Shown here: positions 1-10,046 of the stretch, one piece after another
Layout: each line of letters opens with the position of its first letter
Numbering within the stretch: position 1 is the stretch's first letter
Assembly: GCA_028386065.3 (NCBI GenBank)
Contig: JAKUCV010003362.1
Span: 18,283-82,282, forward strand
Length of the DNA stretch: 64,000 nucleotides
DNA from: Turnera subulata
Lineage: Eukaryota > Streptophyta > Magnoliopsida > Malpighiales > Passifloraceae
Direction of reading: 5' to 3'
The notes under the pieces: generated by a model
Seen by the model: the letters and a program-made list of their open reading frames with translations, nothing else
Told to the model about the DNA's origin: nothing
The model's database searches: none
Translations under genes and position numbers: made by a program

Positions 1-1222
1 GATTATTATTATGGATGGGTTGTAATAATAAATTAAGACTAGTGTATGTTGAGAATTTATATGTGATATGAATTCTACATACGGGTACAAGTTAGAGAAC
101 TTGTGGACTGGACCGACCCACATAAGAACGCTACATGGAACGTTATATGTTTGTCAATAGCGGTTCTTATAAGTATTGTCCTTAGACCTGAGATCATCAA
201 GGTTCCCAACATATGAGTCGTATACTTTGATATTACTCTTGGCTATTTCGTAAATGAGTAGACTTAGTGTAATCATTGGGTATATCATAGGTGTCCGTTT
301 TACGCGGTTAACTCGAGGATCAAGAAACCTAGATTGAACATATGCGAGATTGACATATTCCATGTCTCGTGTTTAATCTTGATAATGGGACGAAGGGACG
401 ATGACATGTTTGCGAGGCATACGAATCAGTACTGATCTTGTCGTTCGGGTAGCAATGATGTGTTGCTAGACGCCACTCTTTGCTTATAATTGTAAAATGA
501 GATTTTACAATTATTGCCGAACGTTACAAATGCCTACAGGGTCACACACATAGAATCGTTGATTCGAGCAGGTGGTTGAACCGTGGTTGGACAATGGTTC
601 GACCAGGTGTGGTTGGACCATGGTTGCACCAGGGTCATTTTGGGCTGGTTTGGTTCAGTAATTGACAGAATTATTGGACCAAGTTAGTGCTGTGATGAGT
701 GTTTGTACATTAGTGGAGACATGGTTATGTAGAGACATAATCATAAAAGATAGTGGGCCATTATGTTGGTCATTATTCCATTGTCTGTTAGCACTAATTA
801 AAGGAGAGTAATCTGATTACTCTTGACACTTCTCACTCTCTCTTGCATTCTGAATTCTGGGTTTTTCAAAGCAGGAAACACACACACATCTTCCTCTCTT
901 CTTTGTGAATGAAAGAGATACCATAAACACCACATATAGCTCCCGAAAATCTGTAGCTAGCACCACGGTTCGGGAGTGCTCTAGGGTTGGAGATCGTGGG
1001 ACGATTCCGGCCGGTGATTGACGGTTCATGTGGATACCGTAGAGGAGCAGGATATCCTTCCGGCTCTAGCTGATTCGGTTCTTCAGTTAGGTGAAAGATC
1101 CTAACCGTTACATGAATGATCGATTTTTGTTGTTCGGTTTGATTTCTTCACTTGGATCCTCCAAGGCCTCCGGGTCTTTCTGCTGCACTTGATTGTCAAG
1201 TTTGCATGCCCGGATACTTACA
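1..1222 (+). mobile_element. Ty1/copia LTR, right-hand portion
   Basis: This 1.2 kb aligns with the two LTRs of the copia element at 5786-14333: its first bases match 12935 onwards, and its end (TTTGCATGCCCGG then TTACA) matches the LTR end at 7321-7342. About 150 bp of LTR start lie left of the window. A block of roughly 140 bp present in the other copies (about 6225-6365) is missing here. After the terminal CA at 1222 there is no primer-binding site; the flank matches sequence from about 43020. This is therefore a 3' LTR or solo LTR that landed in a different retroelement. It is visibly more diverged than the two LTRs of the complete element. Confidence 0.9.
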
Positions 1223-1521
1223 ACATCAACAGTGAGGCTCAAAATTTCAGGGTTAATGTTGTACCCAACAGATAAAACAACTGTTTAAACTTATATATGA
1301 GAACAATTCCTCTATGTGAATGTTCTCCAGTTATGGATCTATTATGCAATAATAATATGCATGCTTTCCCTTTGCTATTATAACCTTATCCAGGGCCATA
1401 GGCACAATTAATTATACTATCTTATTCGCTTCAGGAAATAGAGCAGTGTCAATCCAACGGGATCCATAATAATCTCTTTTATTACTGTAAACGGGAGTGT
1501 CTGTACTCTTCAATAGTATTT

Positions 1522-1613
1522 GCTCTTCCAGAGCGTAAATATATGATCTTCTAGATCATAGTAAAGCATGCGTTCTTCATGAACGTATTCAATCTTATGC
1601 TCTTCTGGAGTAT
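1522..1613. repeat. Cluster of micro-hairpins (copy 1)
   Basis: Four consecutive short inverted repeats: 1522-1534 (GCTCT/AGAGC), 1542-1560 (TATGATCT/AGATCATA), 1571-1585 (CGTTC/GAACG) and 1597-1613 (ATGCTC/GAGTAT with one G-T pair). Each loop is 3-5 nt and contains TTC or TCT on the plus strand. The cluster is repeated in order at 43316-43405. No coding explanation is visible. Confidence 0.85.
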
Positions 1614-1979
1614 GTTAATTTCTTTCTCATTTCGAGATTTATACTATCACATGTTATGTGAAAAAGTTGACATCCAACACATATAACTCTCCCCCTTTTT
1701 TGGATGTCAATTTGCATTGTCTTCAATACTAATGCCTGAGCTAATATTTTAGAAACGATTATAAAATGTTGTAAAGTAAATAAAATAAAATTAAATAAAA
1801 CTAAATATAAAAACTAAACATAAAATAATAAAACTGAACATAAAATAAAATTATTCAATATATATTGGTGTGCACCTTCAGGGTAAGCAAGATAAGAACA
1901 GTATCCATCTTCGTGATGGTCATACAATATCCACCGTCTTGATGGTTATACAATATCCACCTTCTTAATGGTTATACAA

Positions 1980-2180
1980 TATCCACCTTCTGGTGGTTTA
2001 TGTTTTTCTTCAATATTTCTTCAAAGATCTGCGGGATCTTTTGGCAGTAAGACATCCAGTATTTGTTTTATTTTCTCTTTTATTGCGTCTTCCAAACGAT
2101 TTGGATATAATTGCAATAAATGCCCATAAAAAATTTCTTCCGGAAATTTTAAGGGCCTCCATAATTCCAAAATTAAATAA
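1980..2180 (-). pseudogene. gag: Copia gag N-terminal remnant
   Basis: On the minus strand the N-terminal copia gag signature is recognisable: an ALKISGRNFL-W stretch near 2110-2160, followed after a frameshift by KDPADL and a Lys/Glu-rich segment near 1985-2045. These resemble the 'LDISGxNYLxW' and 'KDPxxLWxxL' parts of copia gag proteins. Frames are broken and no capsid or zinc knuckle follows. The region also carries perfect hairpins (2130-2150 and 1983-1996). Assignment rests on short motifs only. Confidence 0.5.
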
Positions 2181-2204
2181 ATAAAAGATATAATTTATAA
2201 AATA

Positions 2205-2425
2205 AATAAACATGGGCCTTTTATTGATTAGCTCAATTAAAAATATATAACCGAAAGATAAATATGATGGGCCTTGTACGAGCCCAAGCAAAACGTAAAT
2301 GAAATTAAAGCGAGAAATTAAATGCAATGGGCCTTTTAATAGCCCAATCATAATTTAAATAAAAATATAAAATATATGCTTACACGATAGAAGGCGGCTT
2401 AGCCGGCCAACAAATAAAACAAGGC
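2205..2425. repeat. Paired TGGGCC / GCCCA motifs and GGCGGCTTAGCCGGCC duplicates
   Basis: TGGGCCTT followed 6-12 bases later by AGCCCA or AGCTCA occurs near 2214, 2268 and 2328, spaced 54-60 bp. It is followed by two copies of GGCGGCTTAGCCGGCC near 2390-2440. TGGGCC is the plant site II motif bound by TCP factors. A similar, longer array is present at 43925-44625. Confidence 0.7.
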
Positions 2426-2739
2426 GGCTTAGCCGGCCAATATTGAATACTAAGTAAAGCATAAGAATAGAGGGTATGCTTACTCGATAAAACTTTCAGC
2501 AATTTAAATTCTCCCCCTCTACTTCTTTTTTTTTAACAGAATATATATATATATATATATTTTCCTCCACATTTTTTTTCTTCCTTTTTTTTTATTCTCT
2601 TTTCTCCTAGTTTTTATCCTTTTTTTTTAGACTGAGCCGTGAACAGTATCGGTCCAGTTTTTTTTTTATACAGACTGGGCCGTGAATAGTGCAGCCCAGG
2701 CCTGAAAATAAAAAAACCAGGAGCAGGCCCAATTGCACA

Positions 2740-3200
2740 GCCCAAAAACTACAAGCCCAGCAGGCCAGGCCCGCGACCTGTGTGCAGTCGGGTCTGCGCA
2801 CTATTACCCGGGTCAGACTCGTCAACCGACGGGTCATCTTCAACCCAGGTCATGACCCGCCCGTCAAAATGGGTCTGCAACCCGGGTCGAGCAAAACCCG
2901 CAACCTTCCATGGTGACGGCGGCGCCACAGAAGGAAGGACGGACGCAGAGGAGGTCGCGAGCACTGCTGCGGCGTGGCGACACGAGATGGCGGCGGAAAA
3001 GAGGCGAGAGCTCGTCGACAGAGGGCGGAAGGCGCAGAGGAGCAAGATCCGTCGGGTTCTCGGCGGGTTAATGCCTCCTGACGGCGCGTCGAGCGGCGGA
3101 GACTGAAGGAATAGGCGGCTTCAGGTTGGCGATGTCCCGACGAGCACGATGGTGGTGACGGTGTCGTGCACGCCGGCGCGGAACGCCCTGGCATGAACAG
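2740..3200. other. GC-rich leader block
   Basis: About 460 bp of GC-rich sequence sits between gag remnants and primer site of the minus-strand element, in strong contrast to its AT-rich surroundings. Several overlapping open frames exist on both strands, as expected from GC composition; none shows a recognisable domain. An equivalent block lies at 44750-45350. Confidence 0.6.
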
Positions 3201-3302
3201 TACCAGTGGGGTGGCGCACTGTTCTTCGTTTTGGTTCTGGGTTGTTTTTCCTTCACCTCTGCTGTTTTTTTTTTTTTGGTAGAGAAAATCGTGCTGATAA
3301 CG

Positions 3303-3500
3303 TGTTATAAATAGAGTGTTTGATATTGTGTAATATGAAGTTGAAGATGAAGAGAAGGAAGAAGAAAATAGAGCAGGAAGATGATGCTCGACTCAACTGT
3401 AATTTTTCTATCTTTCATTCATTGAAGTAGTTGGGGTTATATAGATACAAATATAGGTACAACAGTATTCATTCACGTGTAATTAACACGTTTTATAACA
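3303..3500 (-). mobile_element. 198-bp 5' LTR with adjoining primer-site sequence
   Basis: The segment begins TGTTATAAAT and ends GTTTTATAACA, giving TG...CA ends with an inverted TGTTATAA repeat. The twelve bases to its left (3291-3302, GTGCTGATAACG) are identical to those left of the LTR at 45383. Read on the minus strand they give CGTTATCAGCAC, a primer-site-like stretch sharing TATCAG with the initiator-Met site of copia elements. To the right the sequence enters a LINE at once. The partner LTR is not in the window. Confidence 0.75.
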
Positions 3501-4836
3501 AGAAAGACTTGTTTTGTGGCTTGGAGAAACATAACTGTTCCTAAAGAGAGTTGGGTGGGATGGGTATCAATGACCTGTCCACCATGAACCCAATGTCTTT
3601 TGTACAAATGGTTATGGTGCTTTACAGGCTTGGACGAGAAAGTCTGGAAGCCCCTAATCAGGAATAAGTGTATTGCAAATAAATCTATTCTTTCCCCTTG
3701 TTTCTCTCTTAGGAAGTGTTCTCCTTCTTGGGGGGATATTGTGCAATTAGGATCAAAAAATAGTCAATTAGGCATATCACTTAATGAAGGGTCTGCTATC
3801 AGGGTTGGTAATGGTTTCGACACAGACTTTTGGTGTGATGACTGGACCGGCAGTGGTGCTTTAAACGATCTTTTCCCTACCCTCTACTCTATATCTACAT
3901 GCAAGGATTCCTCCATTTATGAGAGTATTTGCGCTGATCACTCATGGCTATCTGCGTGGAGAAGACCACTGAGGCAGTGGGAAGAAGACAATAGGGATAA
4001 CATGTTGGCTTTGGTTCAAAATACACAAAAGTTTCCTTCAGAGCTGGATGGAAGAATATGGAGTTATGCACGAAATGGTTCTTATTCGGTACAGAGGGCT
4101 AGGTCTTACTTATACTCCAAACTTGGCTTTAGGAGGGATAAATCTTTTATCTGGTTTCCTCTGCCACCTTTCAAGGTAGGTAAAGTGTTGGCTTTGGTTA
4201 ACATTGAATAATGGGATTCCTCTTAAAGACAATCTGAGATGTAAGGGTATAATTTCCTTGGCTGATTCTATCTGCCCACTTTGTAAGGTTCAATTAGAAA
4301 ACAGAGATCACCTACTGTTGTCTTGTTCAGTCTCTTCGCTAGTATGGTCTAGAATATGCAGCTGCTGGGGGTTCGTCTAGTGTATGCCGGCCTCTCTTGA
4401 TGATTTCCTTTTGTAGTGGACTTTCCTATCCCTTAGGGGTTCCAATCACACTGGATGGTTCTTGATTGGAGTAGCAGTTCTTAGGTCGATTTGGCTGGAG
4501 AGGAACCCAAAAATTTTCCAAAACCTTGCTGCAGATGTGTACAGAATTGCAGAGATGGCTTTGGTTCATGCGGCCTTCTGGATCAGATCAGTCCTTGCTA
4601 GTGCCAAAACCATAAAAGGATGGAGGTGCCCAAAGCAAAATTTTAATAGTTTGGCACCTACTTGAAGTTTCTGGATAAGCTTTTCCCTTTTTTCCTTTTG
4701 CCCTGCGCCATGTATTCAGCGGTTGGCTGAGCTTGTAATCTAAAGTTTTGAGGCCCGCTGGTCTTTTCCAGCATAGACATGTACATTTTCTTTCTCATGA
4801 TCAGTTAATAAAACCATCGTTTAGCATAAAGAAAAA
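3501..4836 (+). pseudogene. LINE (L1-type) 3' end: RT tail and zf-RVT region
   Basis: The C-terminal end of a plant LINE ORF2 is spread over broken frames. It shows the YKWLW...W motif (from 3600), the VGNGFDTDFWCDDW segment (3805-3850), a zinc-finger zf-RVT motif with CPLC at 4272-4283, H near 4310 and C near 4324 in a shifted frame, then an IWLERN...IF tail in the open frame 4462-4665. The 3' UTR at 4666-4836 ends in a short A-rich tail. A minus-strand LTR element interrupts it on the left, and the upstream parts (endonuclease, RT core) are not in the window. Dead: at least two frameshifts and several stops. Confidence 0.88.
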
Positions 4837-5180
4837 AGGTACGAAGACTAGGAGTATGTGCTCTTGATGTGATAATGCTTTGTTGTTGTGAATTCAAAGT
4901 GATGCATGCGTAAGACAATTTTCTCAGACATTTTGGAGCCATTTTTTTCTTAAAAAATTGTTAATTTGTTTTTTAAAAATTAAAATGATTTTAAAAATAT
5001 CGGAAGGTTGAATTTTTTTTCTGCATTTTCTTAAAAATAATTCGTGTTTTTTGTGCTATTTTTTACACCATCACGTCTTTCAAATAAAAATCAGCTTTCG
5101 ACTTTACAGGTTTTCCATGTCACTCCATCGTGCGATTCTGTGAAATTTTCGTTAAGTGGATCTTGATACGTGCGTACACC
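4837..5180. other. Intergenic, no gene seen
   Basis: AT-rich DNA with homopolymer runs between the LINE tail and the gypsy gag remnant. It is probably leader sequence of the gypsy element. No motif is recognised. Confidence 0.5.
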
Positions 5181-5785
5181 TTTAGGAGATCGTGAGTGAA
5201 GATGAAGCTGGAGATGAGGTGCAAACCGAGAATGCGGGCTTGATGTAACAATTATTGACTGAGTTAGAAGACGTTGACTTGAGGCTGTTTATTGAGAATT
5301 TGAAGGCGATGAAGACTGTGTCCAACAAGGGACTCAAAGTATAATCGTCTAAGCAAGGTATGGAAAAAACTGATAGAAAGTGAGTGGTTGTTTTGGATGA
5401 CGATTTCGTGGCTCAAGCATTTCATGTGGTCGAGGAGAAGTTCAAGAAACTTGAGGAATTAGTCTAGAGCATGAAGAAGAGAGAAGACGATTGAAACTTG
5501 GACCGATTGTCATTATTCCCGAGAACTAGATTGCCCGAGAAGTTCAAGATGCCAGAATCGGACATGTTTAATGGGATATAGTGCACGACTTCTCACTTGA
5601 TTGTTTACCTGTGTGCCCTCCAACCTATGGGAATCAACCCGGAGTTCATAGTTTAATTGTTCCAAAAAATTTTAACGGTGCGATGCTAAAGTGGTTTATG
5701 TCCACAGAAAAAATTGGATTAGCAAGTATGAGGACATTTGCAAGGAGTTCCTTGAGCTATCTAGGTATAATACCATAGTGGATAT
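5181..5785 (+). pseudogene. gag: Ty3/gypsy (Tat-like) gag, part 1
   Basis: Translating across frameshifts gives the retrotrans_gag pattern of plant gypsy elements: a KMPESDMFNG segment near 5550, TSHLIVYLCALQPMG near 5587-5635, GAMLKWF near 5675-5700, and the RYNTIVDI motif ending at the insertion point. Several in-frame stops make it non-functional. The copia element interrupts it at 5785, and the next residues of the same gag continue at 14334. This identifies the older host of the copia insertion. Confidence 0.8.
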
Positions 5786-7342
5786 TGTTAGTGTAATGCC
5801 CAAAAGCCAATCATTGGATGATTATATAGTCATGTATATTTATTAAGGTTTTATTCTAATAAATATGTTTATCAGTGATAAATACTTGCACATATTTATA
5901 ACCTAAGAATATTTTATATTCTTGAATTGTCCCTAGTCGATTGTTATTATGGATGGGTTGTAATAACAAATTAAGACTAGCGTATGTTGAGAATTATATG
6001 AGATATGAATTCTACATATGGGTACAAGTTAGAGAACTTGTGGTCTGGACTGACCTGACATAAGAACACTACATGGATTGTTATATATGTTGTCATTAGT
6101 GGTTCTTATATGTATTGTCCTTAGACCTGAGATCATCAAAGTTCCCAACATGTGAGTCTACACTTTGATATTACTCTTAGTTACCCGTAACTGAGTAAAC
6201 CTTAGAGTAATTATTGGGTATATGATGTAATGTGTAGTGGGTTTTGTATGATCAAGATGGGATTCGTCCAACCCATATAACGGGTATCTTATCAGTTGGG
6301 CCCCTTGATAGAGTGGAACTGTAAATGCATGGCCATGCTCGGATTAATTGATATGGAGATATCATTTGTATCTGTTTTACACAGTTAACTCGGGGATCAA
6401 GAAACCTTAAATTAAACATATACGAGAATGACATATTCCATGTCTTATGTTTGAATTTGATATAATGGGACGAAAGGATAATGACATTTTTCTGAGGCAT
6501 AATGAATCAGTACTGATCTGGTCACTTGGGTAGCAATGATGTGTTGCTAGACACCGCTCGTTGTTTATAATTATAAATGAGAGTTTATAATTATTGCCAA
6601 CGTGATTAGTGCCTACAGGGTCACACTTAGAACTGTTGATTCGAGCCAGTGGTTAGACCATGGTTCGACCAGGTTGTTGAGCTTGTGGTTAGACCATAAT
6701 TGGACCATGGTTGGACTGGGTCGTTTGGGTTGGTTCGGTTCAATAGTTACCTGAATTATTGAACCTGAATTATTGTTCAAAAGGCATGAAAGGATGTGTT
6801 GTTTTATATATATGTTGATATACATAATTGAGTTAGTGGAGACATGATCATGTTGATGATTGTGACTAAAGTATAGATAATGGAAAACACAATTATGTAT
6901 GATAAGATGTATGTATGATTGGTTGGCCATTTTCTATATTAACTAATGTGTAAACATATATGTGATATTTGTAAGAGTGTGAAGTATGAGCAGATAAGAG
7001 TAGAGCTCAACACACAAGGACATACACAAAAGTTGTGAGAAAAATACTCTAGGCTCTTTTGCTCTCGGAATTCTGTAGCTAGCACTGCGGTTCGGGAGTG
7101 CTCGGGTTAGTGATCGTGAGACGGTTGCTAGCTGTCATCGACAGTTCGTGTGGATACTGTAGAGGAGTCGGATTTCTGCTCGGTTCTTGCTGATTCGTAT
7201 CATCAGTTGAGTGAAAGATCTCGACCAAACCAGGTACGAAATTTTTGTTATTCGGTTTACCTCGTTTCACATGGATCCTCCATTAGTTCCGGGTTTTTCG
7301 CTACGCATATAGTCTTTTTATTTGCATACCCGGTTACTTACA
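5786..7342 (+). mobile_element. 5' LTR of the copia element
   Basis: Begins TGTTAGTGTAATGCC and ends ACTTACA. It is matched along its length by 12782-14333 and, partially, by 1-1222. A TATATATA run near 6808 is a possible promoter element, but no clear transcription start can be placed. Confidence 0.95.
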
Positions 7343-7343
7343 G

Positions 7344-7356
7344 TGGTAGCGGAGCC
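7344..7356 (+). other. Primer-binding site (initiator-Met type)
   Basis: TGGTAGCGGAGCC starts two bases after the LTR end. It differs at two positions from TGGTATCAGAGCC, the complement of the 3' end of plant initiator tRNA-Met used by most copia elements. The mutations are consistent with the element being dead. Confidence 0.85.
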
Positions 7357-7649
7357 TCTTGTGAAACACTAAACCGAATTAGTTGCTTATATGGATGATA
7401 TGCTATGTGTGATGTGGTTTGATCATGATTGTATAAGCAACATAACTTGATCATAGTTTATTATGCTTATGTTGATAGTATGTTTAAACTAAATCATTAT
7501 GATTCTCATATATGTGATATGTTGAAGTCGGATCCGTCAAATGTGTTTGACAACAAGTTCTTGATTGGTATATGATATCAATCAAAGTGTGTTTTCGGCA
7601 GGAAGTCGAATGAGTTCGACAAGGTTGATTGAATGGTATATGATACCAA

Positions 7650-8138
7650 AACATCGATGTTCAAGATGTAAACATCGATGTTCTTAACATTCGGCCAATT
7701 GTTTGGAGTTCCAGAAACTTTAAACATCGACGCTTAAGGGTTAAACATCGATGTTCTGGAATCCAGAAACTTCAAACCTTGATGTTTAAGTGTCAACATC
7801 GATGTTCTGGAATTTTGAAACTCCAAACATCGATGTTCATGACCAAACATCGATGTTCTGAGATTCTGCCAACCTACTTGAAGTTCCAGAATTCTCTAAC
7901 ATCGATGTTCTAGGAGTAAACATCGATGTTCTGAAATTCTACCAAATAGTTTGGAATTCCAGATTCTCAAAACATCGATGTTTTGAGTCAAACATCGATG
8001 TTCTTGTTTTGAGTCAAAACATAGGGACCGCCGTGCTACCTCTGCGCAGCGGCTTATATTGCATATGATGCATAGTTATTGTGTATGCGATATATAATAT
8101 GTTAATTACATGCATGTTTTGAGTCAAACATCGATGTT
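7650..8138. repeat. Array of AACATCGATGTT palindromes in the copia leader
   Basis: The 12-bp perfect palindrome AACATCGATGTT occurs at 7650, 7671, 7744, 7795, 7826, 7846, 7898, 7919, 7971, 7991 and 8127, with degenerate copies near 7723 and 7775. Copies are often paired about 20 bp apart and separated by GGAATTCCAGAAACT-like spacers. The array lies in the untranslated leader between primer site and gag. A random 12-mer would not be expected even twice in 500 bp. Confidence 0.97.
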
Positions 8139-8255
8139 CTTGTTTTGAGTCAAAACATAGGGACCGCCGTGCTACCTCTGCGCAGCGGCTTATATTGCAT
8201 ATGATGCATAGTTATTGTGTATGCGATATATAATATGTTAATTACATGCATGTTA
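7980..8255. repeat. Tandem duplication of about 138 bp
   Basis: Two adjacent, nearly identical copies (about 7980-8117 and 8118-8255). Each contains one AACATCGATGTT palindrome and the GGGACCGCCGTGCTACC segment. The near-identity implies a late event inside the leader. Confidence 0.95.
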
Positions 8256-8263
8256 TGTATGGA

Positions 8264-8457
8264 ATGAGCACTCATCTTTGCTTAGATCAACACTTGGTAG
8301 GCTTGCTAAAGCAAAGTGCCAAAGTTTATCCTAGCAAGATGCTAAATATTAAGTTCCTCATGTGTTGCCTTCCATTGATAAGCATTCATCTATGCTTAGA
8401 TCAACACTTGGTAGGTTTGCCAAAGCAAAGTGCCAATGTTTATCATAGCAAGGTGCG
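8264..8457. repeat. Imperfect direct repeat, 118-bp period
   Basis: About 76 bp starting at 8264 (containing TTAGATCAACACTTGGTAGG) is repeated from 8382 with roughly ten differences. It is part of the copia leader and has no coding potential. Confidence 0.85.
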
Positions 8458-8802
8458 ATGGGATAATTGTAATATCCAAATTGCTTATTGTGGGTTGAAC
8501 TTAACTAAGTCATCTCAATAGGATTGGGGACTTAGAGGCAAAAAGTTGAGATAAGTCTATGAGATAGACAAGAACAAGAGTTGTTCACTCAACTATCCAA
8601 GAGTTACATGAGATATAATCGACAAAGAGTTATCTTGTATAAGCGATTAGCCAAAGCTAACTTATCTTGTAGTGAAATATGGATCTTGGCCCACTCATTA
8701 TCATCTTGATTTGTATAGTGGGAGTATCATTTAATAAAATTCCTTGTTAAATGATTGTATACATGACTCTGATTTGTGTGAATTGATCATTGTAGAATTA
8801 TC

Positions 8803-9675
8803 ATGGCACAAAACACAAGTACTATGTCACTGCGATCAGTCCTAGAAAAGGAAAAACTAAATGGGAATAATTTGCTTAAGTGGCATCGCAATTTGAGGAT
8901 AGTCCTCAAGTAAGAAAAGAAATTGTATGTCCATGAAGGGCCTATTCCTGATGAACAGGCACCTAATGCTCCTACGGCGGATAAAGATGCTTACAAGAAG
9001 CATGTTGATGAAGCATTGGATGTTGCATGCCTTATGCTTGTCACTATGGACTCTGAGCATCAGAAGCAACAAGAGAACTTGGGTGCTTTCGATATGATCG
9101 AACACCAGAAAATTCTCTTTGAAGAGCAAGCCAGGCATGAGAGCTATGAGACCTCAAAGGCATTATTCCAATGCAAGATGGCTGAGTCATCACTTGTTAG
9201 ACCTCACGTGCTCAAAATGATTGGATACATTGAGAGCCTTGAGGGGCTGGGTTTCCCTTTGCAAAGAGAGTTGGCTGTTGATCTAGTCCTGCAATCGTTG
9301 TCGGATAGTTATAGCCAATTTGTCATGAATTTCAACATGAATCATCTTGACAAATCTTTGTCTGAGTTGCTTAACATGTTGGGAACAGTTGAGCAACAGA
9401 TGAAGACTAATAAATCCAACAATATTTTGATGGTTGGAAATGGCAAAGGAAAGGGAAAAGCCAAGTTTAGAAAGAAGAATAAATGCACCAAAAAGTTTGG
9501 TTCATGTGCTTCTTCTTCTTCACATGTGTTGAAACCCAAAGGTGGTGTTGCAAAGGAAGGACAATGTTTCCATTGCAAGAAACCTGGCCGTTGGAAATGT
9601 AACTGCCCTATTTACCTTGAGGAGGTGAAGAAACAGAAGGGAAGTATGACTTCCGCTTCAGGTATTCTTGTATAG
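8803..9675 (+). pseudogene. gag: Copia gag
   Basis: The frame starts at ATG 8803 (MAQNT...), continues through the typical LxGxNxLxWxxNLRIVL motif, is stopped by TAA at 8911-8913 and then stays open to 9675. It contains the UBN2/gag core (HESYETSKALFQCKM near 9139-9180) and a zinc knuckle at 9565-9606. In the knuckle the spacing C-x2-C-x4-x-x4-C is preserved, but the conserved His is Arg (CGT at 9589-9591). Capsid-length for the family. Function is the structural particle protein; here it is inactivated by the stop and the damaged RNA-binding knuckle. Confidence 0.93.
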
Positions 9676-10046
9676 AAGCTAATATTTCTATCTCTGCATC
9701 ACGGGTATTAGATACCAGATGTGGATCACACATTTGTGTAAATGTGCAAGATCTGAGAAAGAGTAGAAAATTAGCAAAGGGTGAAGTGGACCTGCGTGTT
9801 GGAAATGGAGCTAGAGTTGTTGCATTAGCCGTAGAGACTTATTATCTATCTTTACCAAGTGGTTTGGTTTTGAAACTTGATGATTGTTATTATGTACCTA
9901 CTATAAGCAGGAATTTGATTTCTGTCTCTTGTCTGGACAAGAAGGATTTTTCATTCATAATAAAGAACAACTGTTGTTCTAATTATTTGAAAGATATTTA
10001 TTATGGTGGTTCATATTTAAGCAATGGTTTGTACGTTCTAAACTGA
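9676..10046 (+). pseudogene. pol: Copia aspartic protease
   Basis: In a different frame from gag, the protease is recognised by the VLDTxCGSHIC motif at 9705-9737 and the later CYYVPTISRNLISVS segment near 9885-9930. The catalytic D-T-G triplet reads D-T-R (AGA at 9717-9719), which removes the invariant Gly of the active-site loop. The frame ends at a TGA (10044-10046) before integrase. In an active element this enzyme processes the Gag-Pol polyprotein inside the particle. Confidence 0.88.

Larger units (their letters stand above)
1223..3500 (-). mobile_element. 5' part of a minus-strand non-autonomous copia-like element
   Basis: Read on the minus strand this is LTR (3500-3303), a primer site, a GC-rich leader, paired TGGGCC/GCCCA motifs, gag remnants (about 2180-1980), an internal polypurine motif (near 1690), a 400-bp block of tiny hairpins, and a short tail matching the end of the LINE-derived ORF at 43020-43070. 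The same order occurs in the complete element at 39528-45571, so both are copies of one family. Its LTR is clearly diverged from the 189-bp LTRs of that copy, apart from the TGTTAT.../...TAACA ends. The copia LTR at 1-1222 cuts off the rest. Confidence 0.75.

Noticed and set aside
2010..2351. 113-codon minus-strand frame as an intact small membrane protein
   Set aside because: Only the segment near 2010-2160 has gag-like motifs; the hydrophobic remainder is translation of AT-rich leader with TGGGCC repeats.
7650..8138. AACATCGATGTT array as a CRISPR-like or satellite locus
   Set aside because: Irregular spacing, location in the leader of a copia element, and a single locus. It is kept as a leader-specific palindrome array.
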